NCBI GenBank assembly: GCA_031281945.1
Contig: JAITER010000023.1
Coordinates: 1-42,452, forward strand
From: Spirochaetaceae bacterium
Lineage (GTDB): Bacteria; Spirochaetota; Spirochaetia; Treponematales; Breznakiellaceae
Reading direction: 5' to 3'
DNA: 42,452 nt
Notes under the pieces: model-generated
Told to the model about the DNA's origin: nothing
The model's database searches: none
The model's input: only the letters and a program-made list of their open reading frames with translations
Shown here: positions 24,101 through 30,707 of the stretch, piece by piece
Position numbering within the stretch: position 1 is the stretch's first letter
Layout of the letters: each line of letters opens with the position of its first letter
Program-made: the position numbers and the translations under genes

Positions 24101-26681
24101 CGCCAGCCGCCGCCCGTCCGCCAGACGCCGCCAATCCGCCAGCCGCCTCCAATCCGCCCGGCGCGTTTTCATGTACACGTCCAGCCGGGGGTGAAACCGG
24201 GCGTTTTACGCCTTTTTCATCGTAATTTAAAGATACGGAGCAAGTAACGACCGCCGCCGACAGGTTTGGGTGAAACCAGGCCGGCCTAAAATTGAGGGCG
24301 TCGGCGCGTAAAGCCAAAGCCCCGTTCTCGTAACGGCAATCTAATACAAAGCGTTCCGAAAGGCCGCTGTTGTTAAGCGCGAAACGCCCGTTTAAGGCTG
24401 GCGGGTTGGAAAGGAAATCCCACGAAAAAGAACCTTCGCCGTACAAAGCGCCGTTTTCCCCGCTAAAATACACATCCGAAACAATGGCGCCGTCTTGATT
24501 CGCGTTAGCGGAAAGCCTAAAAAGGCCGCCCTGGCCTCCGGCGCGCCCCGCATTTTGAGAGCCTATAAGTTCCAGCCGGTTTATATTCACAGCCCACATC
24601 GAAACGCCCGCAAAACGAAAATCCGTATCAAAACTAAGGGCGGAAACAGAATCGCCGTACGGAAGCGGCATATACTCCATTTTTATAAATCCGGACGCTC
24701 CGGATTTTGCAAAAAAAGCGGTCGCTTCAAATCCGTATGATCCTGTTACGCGCAAATCAGTTTTATCCAAAATCTCGCCGCTTAAATAATACGAGGCGTT
24801 TGGCAGTGTAAAATCAACTGTAAAAGCAACGTTGTTTTTATCCGCAAAATCAGCGCGGGCGAGCATATCCAAAGAACCGCCGCTCCAAACCAGCCGGCTG
24901 CTGTTTATTTCAAAAAATTGGTCCGAACCGGAAATTGAAGAAACCGCGAAAGCCCCGCCGGAATTTCCGTTTTTATCCTGAAAAGCGACAATAAGGTGGG
25001 GTATACTGTACGAAAAATGTTTAAAATCGGTGTTAAAAAATATTTCCGTGGTAAAATATATATTCGAGGCGAATTTGTTTTTGTGCGCGCCGTGAACGTC
25101 AAAGCCCAGATCCAAAACCGCGAGAACGTCCGAAAACGAGATTGTATCAAACGAAACGCTAGCTTCCAGGCTTTTTCCGCTTAAATCTATCGCGCCGTTG
25201 GCGTCTATGTTCGACACGCGCACGGAATCCGCATATTCCTGAAACCTAAGAGCGCTTACATTCCAGGTGTAACCTCCCGCGCCGTAGAAAAGGTCTAAGT
25301 TAAAGCCCCGCAAACGCGCCTCTCCCAAATCAAATGTTTCCGCGAACACGTTTATGTTTTTATTGTACGAAGAAAGCATAAAAATGGCGTTTATCGCGGA
25401 AGACGTACGGGGATTCGTCCTAAAATTTTGAACCGAAAGCGACCCGTTAGGCGCTATTGGAAAGAATCCTATCCCGCCCGTATATTGAATGGAGCCGGCG
25501 TCTGTAATCAACGCGGCTTTTTTTACAACCGCCTGCTCCCACGTGCCGGACGCCGCCGCTTCGTAGCGGCTGTTTCCAAGCGGGGAATCGGGGGAAAAAG
25601 CGCCGTCCAGTTGCGCCGTGTACGAAAGGCCGCGCCGCGCGTCTCCTCCGGCGGACAAACCGGCTTCAATCCGGCCGTTTACGCTAGTCTTTAACGCCCA
25701 GCCATACTTTTTTTTCAATTCGCCGGAAAATGAAGCGACGGAAGACGGCGTAAAATTTTCCGCGGAAAAAACGGCGGAAAGCGAGCCGTCCGTAAAATCA
25801 TAAAACGCGGATAAATCGAAAGGCAGGCGGTCGTTTATTTTTTGAATCACGGCCCCGCCGCCGTTTACGCTCGCCAAAAAAGTTAATTTTTTTAAGAGCA
25901 GGTTTGAGCTTTTAAAATTTTTTACGGTGAGTTTAAGAGCCCCTTCGTCAGGCGAAAAAGAGCCTTCGCAGACGGCGGCGGAACTCGCCGGAAAAACCTT
26001 GTTTTTTCCGGCGTAAAAATCAGCAGCGGAGGCGGCGGAGCCTTTTACAGTGATATACTTATTTTTTGCGATTTTAAGGCGTATTTTTTTTACGGAAATG
26101 GAAGAACCGGCGGTTTTCACCAAAACCGAACCTTCATTTATTTGGACTTTGAAATCCTGTGGAAAAAGCTCCGCTATGGCGCCGTAAATTTTGCCGTAAA
26201 TAAAATCCGCGCCGTCATCTTCATTTTTTTGGGGCGTTTTAACATCCGCGCCGCTAAAATCCAAAACTATTTCCGGATTTTCCACAACCGCTTTTTTAAT
26301 TGAGTAAAGAGCCCCGCCCGTAAAAAGCCGCGCAACCGAATATGGGATTCTCACCCTTTTTACGTTTATATCGGGGAAAAAAACGCCTTTATCTTCAGCC
26401 GCCGCGCTATAACCGTTCAGTTCAGCGTCTTCCGCGCCGCCTGAAATTTTTAGCTCCCGTACTTCTATTTCGCCAAAAATTGAAAAACCGGCGCTTTTGT
26501 AACTAATTTTTTTACCGCACAGTTCCTGCGCTTTTTTTATCCAGGCGTCCCGCGCCTCCCTCGCGGTCGAATCCAATTCTTTTAAAACCGGATTCGCGAG
26601 GGCCGCGCTTACAACCGCAAGAACGGCCAGTACGGACAACTCCAAAAATATTTTTTTTTGCGCCAATTTTTTGTACAACAC
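21114..26681 (-). CDS. tamB: TamB-like outer-membrane biogenesis protein with hexapeptide insert
   Basis: An 1855-residue AsmA-like/TamB protein. One N-terminal membrane anchor (about residues 14-34), then a very long beta-rich region with the repetitive strands of a lipid-transport groove, and the C-terminal TamB domain (IKGGVTLRSGEMYYFQRNFYL, FDPRLSVRAEMRD, LSQVEILSIMGENF, LMLNMRYDENRNTFQGLTLE). Family members bridge the periplasm and help assemble outer-membrane proteins or move phospholipids, usually with a BamA/TamA partner. Residues 842-1177 are 56 perfect-length hexapeptides of GGLAAA type, absent from ordinary TamB; without them the protein would be about 1519 residues. The start is GTG 26681 with no clear ribosome binding site and could be a little further downstream. 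The phosphodiesterase follows by 21 bp. Confidence 0.85.
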   Translation of the reverse strand: MLYKKLAQKKIFLELSVLAVLAVVSAALANPVLKELDSTAREARDAWIKKAQELCGKKISYKSAGFSIFGEIEVRELKISGGAEDAELNGYSAAAEDKGVFFPDINVKRVRIPYSVARLFTGGALYSIKKAVVENPEIVLDFSGADVKTPQKNEDDGADFIYGKIYGAIAELFPQDFKVQINEGSVLVKTAGSSISVKKIRLKIAKNKYITVKGSAASAADFYAGKNKVFPASSAAVCEGSFSPDEGALKLTVKNFKSSNLLLKKLTFLASVNGGGAVIQKINDRLPFDLSAFYDFTDGSLSAVFSAENFTPSSVASFSGELKKKYGWALKTSVNGRIEAGLSAGGDARRGLSYTAQLDGAFSPDSPLGNSRYEAAASGTWEQAVVKKAALITDAGSIQYTGGIGFFPIAPNGSLSVQNFRTNPRTSSAINAIFMLSSYNKNINVFAETFDLGEARLRGFNLDLFYGAGGYTWNVSALRFQEYADSVRVSNIDANGAIDLSGKSLEASVSFDTISFSDVLAVLDLGFDVHGAHKNKFASNIYFTTEIFFNTDFKHFSYSIPHLIVAFQDKNGNSGGAFAVSSISGSDQFFEINSSRLVWSGGSLDMLARADFADKNNVAFTVDFTLPNASYYLSGEILDKTDLRVTGSYGFEATAFFAKSGASGFIKMEYMPLPYGDSVSALSFDTDFRFAGVSMWAVNINRLELIGSQNAGRAGGQGGLFRLSANANQDGAIVSDVYFSGENGALYGEGSFSWDFLSNPPALNGRFALNNSGLSERFVLDCRYENGALALRADALNFRPAWFHPNLSAAVVTCSVSLNYDEKGVKRPVSPPAGRVHENAPGGLEAAGGLAASGGRAAAGGFAAAGGLVGAGGMAAAGGRAASGGFAASGGLVGAGGMPAVGGMPAVGGLAAAGGMTASGGLARAGGLAAVVEPAAAGGLAATGGRAAAGGLARAGESAAAGGLAAAGGMPAVGEPAGAGGMPAVGEPAGAGGLAAAGGLARAGGLAAAGGLAAVGEPALAGGLAASGGAAAVGGRAAAGGMPAVGEPAASGGLAVSGEPAATGGRAAVDGITAAGWRAASGEPAASGGMPAAGGMTAVGGMMAAGEPALAGGLAASGGLAATGGRAAAGGLAAAGGLAAVGEPALAGGLAASGGFAAAGEPAAAGGLAAAGGAEEAAFTDGMEAGVEYKWNVTFDVYSLAMNIGGQTLNVSGHGKANDFLFNAENTKINFAGISAVLPYITADFQKKELKAEVKAGGSINGRPLNIDGNLGFNFGEGSGWREASKIVDKIKGTVTFNEFTYDTISVKEPFAFTLNKSGGVFAAEGGPENMLQSRMDDEGNIFISLSKPFAVRGVVLGSIKNKIIDIESSGLYIDMGKIWECVPLEIIDFTDGIVSADVHIYGDINDPSFFGKAYGNNISFRLPSYISEEAGPAPVTLTFNGAEMILEPVLVEAGSGKASVNGIFLFDRWLPRTFNLSLESPKEAPLPFAMDVAGISAKGFVSGNLGIILEENSVSIKGALLGDEAEITLDSARFGSGQKEKAKEEEEGVEVITSLIIQMGNKVQFLWPNSDLPILQASAASGDVIAVSSNSLADAFSIKGGVTLRSGEMYYFQRNFYLRSGSLTFNETEAQFDPRLSVRAEMRDRTADGPVTISMIIDNQSLVSFSPRLESNPALSQVEILSIMGENFSGSANEDNQIKMAFVSSTVDMLSQFALVRRFENFIRDKVLHVDMFSARTQALQNILFLSQSNEDAEETQIRAGNFFDNTSIFIGKYFGSDMFGQLMLNMRYDENRNTFQGLTLEPEFQIELNSPLFVIQWQMTLDHLEDLWTTPQAIKDLWIPNNSISIVKHWTLP
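23151..24158 (-). repeat. 18-bp minisatellite, 56 units, inside tamB
   Basis: Fifty-six in-frame 18-bp units encode GGLAAA-like hexapeptides (variants GEPALA, GGMPAV, GGRAAA, GGLARA, GEPAGA). Higher-order structure is visible: the four-unit phrase GGLAAA-GGLAAV-GEPALA-GGLAAS occurs at units 28-31 and 49-52, and GGMPAV-GEPAGA is doubled at 22-25. All units are exactly 18 bp, so unit gain or loss keeps the frame. Other frames are open too, which yields long but spurious Arg/Ser- or Leu/Ala/Asp/Trp-type translations. Confidence 0.95.
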
Positions 26682-26716
26682 AGCCGGCGCGAAACTTTCG
26701 ATTTAAACGCAAAGAA

Positions 26717-26806
26717 CCGTCAAACAATAAAACGCCGCCGCTTTATTGGTATCGCTTACGCGGCAAGGAAACAACACGGCAAAATGATCATGTTGTTTCT
26801 TGACGG
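26717..26806 (-). repeat. Upstream TIR element, copy 2
   Basis: A 90-bp segment with perfect 7-bp terminal inverted repeats CCGTCAA/TTGACGG (extended imperfectly by ACAA/TTGTTTC) and an internal hairpin CAAGGAAACAACA / TGTTGTTTCTTG. It lies 35 bp upstream of the tamB start. The related copy is at 8059-8143; a weaker relative is upstream of malQ (about 13461-13498). No coding capacity. Confidence 0.55.
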
Positions 26807-27007
26807 CTGCTTCCGCTTAAAGTCCCGCTTTCCTCCCAAAACGCGAGAGCTTACAAAAAACAAAGCAGGGCTTTTTTTGTAAACCCAATTAAAAAACATA
26901 AACGGGCTTTTAAAACGCCCTTAAACTAAAGTTTCCGGGCAAGAGCTATTCCGCCCGCAATCCAGCCCAGGCGCGTTCCGTCAAATGAAGCAAGCGGCGG
27001 GCTTTTT
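26807..27007. other. Intergenic region between tamB and thrC
   Basis: Gene-free. It contains an AT-rich inverted repeat (TTACAAAAAA / TTTTTTGTAA, 26851-26882) and the terminator-like hairpin listed at 26903-26920. Confidence 0.4.
26903..26920 (-). terminator. Terminator-like hairpin after thrC
   Basis: On the minus strand GGGCGTTTTAAAAGCCC folds into a short stem and is followed by GTTTATGTTTTTT. It lies about 90 bp downstream of the thrC stop. Confidence 0.45.
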
Positions 27008-28324
27008 CTAAAAACAGCTTGCTATGGCGCTTTCCAGAAAATCAAGCTCGCAGGGTATTTCCGCAAGCGGCTCGGATTTTTTTTGCAATTCCGCCAAATG
27101 CGCCGGAACGTATATTTCCCGTCCGGTTACGCGCCGGATTAAAGACGGCGCCTTGGCCGCCGCGCCCGTAGAAAGAATTACTATATGCCCGTCAAAGTTT
27201 TTGCCGCTTGAAAATTTTAACGCCGCGGAAAAAGCCACCGCTGTATGCGGGTCTATCAAAATATTATACCTTCTCCAGGCGTAATCAATAGCATCTTCCG
27301 TCTCCGCGTCCGTTTCGACTTTCGGGAAAACCATATTGCGCATAACAGACGGGACTTCGTTGTATAACGAAATCAATTGGCGGTGGTTTCCAGGATAGCT
27401 TACGTCCAAAGCCGGCGATATGGTGCGCGCCGGAATCCTCTTTTGGGTTTGAGGCTCCTTCCACAGGTCGTCCAGCGCGTTGTTCACGTTCATCGCGGCA
27501 ATAAATCCGTTTACAGGCAACCCGAATTTCCAGGCGTATAAACCCGATATTAAGTTGCCGAAATGACCGGACGGCACGGAAAAAAACAACTCGCCTGTAA
27601 GCAGTTTTTTTAATTTAATAAAAGCATAAACATAATAAAAAGATTGCGGCAAAAATATTGACGGGTTTATCGCGTTGGCGCTTGTGGTTGGATAACGCCC
27701 CGTCCATTGCTCGTCGGAAATAAGATCCGTTAAAAGCGCCGCGCAATCGTCAGGCGAAGAATTTTTCAACCTTATGGGGATTATATTTCCGCCCCCGCCC
27801 GGCCTCTGCAACATCTGCGGGCTTAACCCGTAAAAATCACCTTGCGGGTACAAAAGCACGCAACTTATGTTCTTGCGCATACCAAAAGCATGGGCCAAAC
27901 TGGTTCCCAAAGAGCCGACAACAGAAGACGCCACCACAAGATGTTCGTCCTTTGGGGCTATCTCTTCCAAAACGGCGCTTAAAAATGTTATCCCAAAATC
28001 CTTAAACGAACCTGTAGGCCCCCGGCATAAATGCAAAATTGAAAAACGCTCGTCCAGCACTTGCAATTCCGGCTGTATGGACGCGCAGTTGTCCGACACC
28101 CTCCGCGCCGCCGCCGAGTCCATCTCCGATTCCAGCAAACTTGCTGTAAGCGGCGCGAGTAAATCGGGATAAAACGTCCGCTCGTCCATCGCGTAAATAA
28201 TATGGCGGACGTCCGGCATGGAGGCCGGAACATACAACCCGCCCGTTTTGGGCAGACATTTAAGCGTCGCGTCTTTAAACGAAACATAAGCGGCGTCTTG
28301 CGGATTGGTACTTTTAAGAAGCAT
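27008..28324 (-). CDS. thrC: Threonine synthase
   Basis: A 438-residue PLP enzyme converting O-phosphohomoserine to threonine. The PLP lysine lies in GPTGSFKDFG, preceded by the N-terminal TGGLYVPASMP block; VVASSVVGSLGTSLAHAFGM and FSVPSGHFGNLISGLYAWKFGLPV bind cofactor phosphate, and SYPGNHRQL is typical of the long (E. coli-like) class. The usual SGDTG block reads SSVVGSLG, a mild deviation. Length is normal for this class. ATG 28324 has no strong ribosome binding site. No thrA or thrB is adjacent. Confidence 0.93.
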   Translation of the reverse strand: MLLKSTNPQDAAYVSFKDATLKCLPKTGGLYVPASMPDVRHIIYAMDERTFYPDLLAPLTASLLESEMDSAAARRVSDNCASIQPELQVLDERFSILHLCRGPTGSFKDFGITFLSAVLEEIAPKDEHLVVASSVVGSLGTSLAHAFGMRKNISCVLLYPQGDFYGLSPQMLQRPGGGGNIIPIRLKNSSPDDCAALLTDLISDEQWTGRYPTTSANAINPSIFLPQSFYYVYAFIKLKKLLTGELFFSVPSGHFGNLISGLYAWKFGLPVNGFIAAMNVNNALDDLWKEPQTQKRIPARTISPALDVSYPGNHRQLISLYNEVPSVMRNMVFPKVETDAETEDAIDYAWRRYNILIDPHTAVAFSAALKFSSGKNFDGHIVILSTGAAAKAPSLIRRVTGREIYVPAHLAELQKKSEPLAEIPCELDFLESAIASCF

Positions 28325-28436
28325 TAAGCGATTCTAACATTTTTACATCTCAATTAACTAGGGTATGTTTATAACGTAACAGAGGCGTCCGGAAGCCTCA
28401 AATTTCCGCAAGCCGGCCCCAGGCATGGCGTTGGCT

Positions 28437-28565
28437 TGGCGGGCTTGCGCTAAAACCGCGGGTTTGCAAAGTTTAGCCGGAAAACCGCAAGACGGCGGCA
28501 AAGCTCCTCCCCCAGCCCCCGCGCAGGCTGGCAGACGACCAACCGGATTGGCGAACAAGCGCATT
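28437..28565. mobile_element. Miniature repeat element related to the antitoxin insertion (copy B)
   Basis: The right end GACGACCAACCGG...GCGAACAAGC (28534-28560) matches GACAACCAACCGG...GCGAACAAGT at 39754-39780 in the antitoxin insertion; the interior shares GCTAAAACC, an AAACC/GGTTT hairpin and TTTGCAAAG. Its left limit is not clear. It lies directly upstream of the promoter of the TPR gene. Confidence 0.4.
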
Positions 28566-28603
28566 AAAGCCCTGTTTTTTAACCCGGCGGCGGAAAAGAG
28601 CTT

Positions 28604-28631
28604 TTGTTCCGGCTGGTTTGTATGGTATAAT
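28604..28631 (+). promoter_or_regulatory. Promoter of the TPR gene, apparently leaderless
   Basis: TTGTTC (28604-28609), a 16-bp spacer and a perfect TATAAT (28626-28631). Transcription would begin at or within a base or two of the ATG at 28638, leaving no room for a ribosome binding site. Confidence 0.6.
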
Positions 28632-28637
28632 CCCGCC

Positions 28638-30563
28638 ATGTCAAGCGGGCGCGAAGAAGAACGTATAAAAAAAATAAAAAGCATCATAAAAACAGCGTGT
28701 TTTTTGGGAGCCGCGCTTTGCTTAATTTTTTTATCCGGTCTTTTATTTGTTAATCATTCGTTAAACAAAGACCCTTTCGGCGGGAAAAAAAAGAACGAAA
28801 CTTCCAATTGGAACAAAAAACTAAACGATTTTGACGCGCTTTACGACAGGTACATAAACGGAAACGCTAGAATAAAAAGCGGCGTTCTGGAAACCATGCT
28901 GGACGCGCTGGAAAAAAATTCAGTGGGGGCCGAATCCAGGCTTTCATTGCTAAAAAGGCGGCGGGCTCTGGCCGCGCTATCCAAAAACGGTTTTGTTAAA
29001 GACGCCGCGGAAGCGCGGGAAGATTTTTTAACAGGGTACCGGGACGCGGCCTACCGCGCCGCCGAAGATTTTCCGTATTCCTCCGCGGTGTGCGCCATAG
29101 CCGCGGAAGCCGTTTTTTGGAACGCCGCCCGCCCCTCAACCTTTGGAAGTAAAAATTCGCGCGGGCTTTTTTTAGAAAAAGACGAAAAGGAAAAAATAAA
29201 ATCGCTTTGCGCTTCGCTTTTGGATTCCGGGCCGCTTTTACAAAATGTATACCTGCCGCTTGTTTTTTATTTTCTTTCTTTGAACGGCTCCATAGGAAGC
29301 CTTGAAGACGCGCTGCAACGCGAAAAAGGATTGGACGTTTTCTCCACAACAGCCCGAAACATAAAACCGGAGACGCCCGAAGAAGAACGTTTGCGCGAAA
29401 CCCTTATTGTAGACTCGGCTTTAATCTCTTTGCTTAAAGAAGAAACCCGCGATGAAGCCGGACAGTTTATAACGATGTTAAATACAGAAAAAGAAAGCGG
29501 GAAAAGAACCGTCAACTTTTTGGCCGATTATTACTACGACTTTGGCGGCATGACGGCGGCCTCGGAATTTTTTTTGCGCCTGCAAAACACTTACGGTATA
29601 GAAATGGCCGCTTGCGCCCTCTACCTGGCCGGAAAACACGAAAGCGCCCTTAATTTCTGGCGTATACTGCGTTCCAGCAAACAGGCGCAACCAGAAGAAC
29701 GTCTTCGCGCCATTTATAACATAACATCGCTGCAGACTTCCGGCGGGGAGGAAAGCCCGGCGCCTTCACCTTCAGAAAATAGCGTTAAAGATTTTGAAGC
29801 CATATTTACGGCGGAAGAAGACGCGATTTCCGGCAAAGAAATAACCACGCCGGCTTTTGTTTTATATACGCGGCTTTTACCCGGCGCCCGCGGCAAAGCC
29901 CTGCTGGAAGCGGACGAAAACAAACGAACAAATGTGTTGATAGATTGGGAGATTGTAAGACGCGAAACCGTCAACAACACTATAAAAAAAAATATCGGCG
30001 AAACCTGGCTTTTATTAAACCGCCATCCATCAAATTATACAGTTTATGAATGGGCCGCCTGGTATTTTGAGCGCCAAAAAGAGTACGGCGAAGCTTCTTT
30101 GCTAAAAAACGCCGCCGTAAAAAACGCCGTAAACGTACCGGCGGTTTTTATAAACGAAGCTATAAATTTAATACACGCCGGCGAATTGGATAAGGCTGAA
30201 GAAATTTTAGCAAAACTAAAAAAGGAAAACAAAAGCGCTTTTTTAACGCCCGGCGTCAGGGGCGAAAACGGGTTGCGTTACGGGGCCTGGGCCGTAAGCG
30301 CCAATTTAGCCCTTATACAGGAAAAACAAGGTTCCGCTAAAACGGCGCTGGAAAATTACGAAGACGCCCTGCGGCTTTTAAACGCCGGGACTTCTTCTAA
30401 AACCAGTGAAAAAAAACGGGCCGCGCTTATCTGGTTGCACATGGCCCGCTGTTACAATTTTTTGGGTCAAAAAGACAAAGTAAGAACATCCCTGGAAAAC
30501 GCCCTGCAAATGGACGCGGATAACGTAAACGTGCACTTGGCTATAAGCCGCATCGAATCCTAA
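28638..30563 (+). CDS. Membrane-anchored TPR-like protein
   Basis: A 641-residue protein with a basic N terminus (REEERIKKIKSIIK), one membrane helix (about residues 20-40) and a long all-helical remainder typical of TPR solenoids; the clearest repeats are at the C terminus (ALIWLHMARCYNFLGQKDKVRTSLENALQMDADNVNVHLAISRIES). It probably faces the periplasm and acts as a scaffold; no partner is indicated. The start was set at ATG 28638 because it precedes the basic stretch and helix and lies just after a strong -10 box. Upstream in-frame sequence is low-complexity and belongs to a repeat. No close relative is recognised. Confidence 0.75.
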   Translation: MSSGREEERIKKIKSIIKTACFLGAALCLIFLSGLLFVNHSLNKDPFGGKKKNETSNWNKKLNDFDALYDRYINGNARIKSGVLETMLDALEKNSVGAESRLSLLKRRRALAALSKNGFVKDAAEAREDFLTGYRDAAYRAAEDFPYSSAVCAIAAEAVFWNAARPSTFGSKNSRGLFLEKDEKEKIKSLCASLLDSGPLLQNVYLPLVFYFLSLNGSIGSLEDALQREKGLDVFSTTARNIKPETPEEERLRETLIVDSALISLLKEETRDEAGQFITMLNTEKESGKRTVNFLADYYYDFGGMTAASEFFLRLQNTYGIEMAACALYLAGKHESALNFWRILRSSKQAQPEERLRAIYNITSLQTSGGEESPAPSPSENSVKDFEAIFTAEEDAISGKEITTPAFVLYTRLLPGARGKALLEADENKRTNVLIDWEIVRRETVNNTIKKNIGETWLLLNRHPSNYTVYEWAAWYFERQKEYGEASLLKNAAVKNAVNVPAVFINEAINLIHAGELDKAEEILAKLKKENKSAFLTPGVRGENGLRYGAWAVSANLALIQEKQGSAKTALENYEDALRLLNAGTSSKTSEKKRAALIWLHMARCYNFLGQKDKVRTSLENALQMDADNVNVHLAISRIES

Positions 30564-30611
30564 TTCAAACCGCCGGCGGCGCCTTTTTAATATCCTGCAA
30601 TTATTTCTTTT

Positions 30612-30704
30612 ATGGAAAACGGTAAAATCAAAAGCTCTGTAAAAAGCGCTGAAACAAAGCCCGGCGAACACGGGGTTAAAACCGTATTCGCCGGCGCACT
30701 TTAG
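30612..30704 (+). CDS. Possible 30-residue small ORF
   Basis: ATG to TAG encoding a Lys/Glu/Thr-rich peptide in the 144-bp convergent gap between the TPR gene and the second lipoprotein. No ribosome binding site and no homologue recognised; it may be a chance frame. Confidence 0.15.
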   Translation: MENGKIKSSVKSAETKPGEHGVKTVFAGAL

Positions 30705-30707
30705 TTG

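Noticed and set aside
23151..24158. CRISPR array
   Set aside because: Units are tandem 18-bp coding repeats without unique spacers.
23061..24247. Long antisense and alternative-frame ORFs (Arg/Ser-rich and Leu/Ala/Asp/Trp-rich) across the tamB minisatellite
   Set aside because: An 18-bp repeat without stops is open in every frame; only the TamB frame continues into conserved domains on both sides.
26930..27007. A minus-strand stretch after thrC that translates to a plausible short tail (FDGTRLGWIAGG...)
   Set aside because: The frame has a stop just upstream and no start codon, so there is no evidence for a gene or a frameshifted thrC end.
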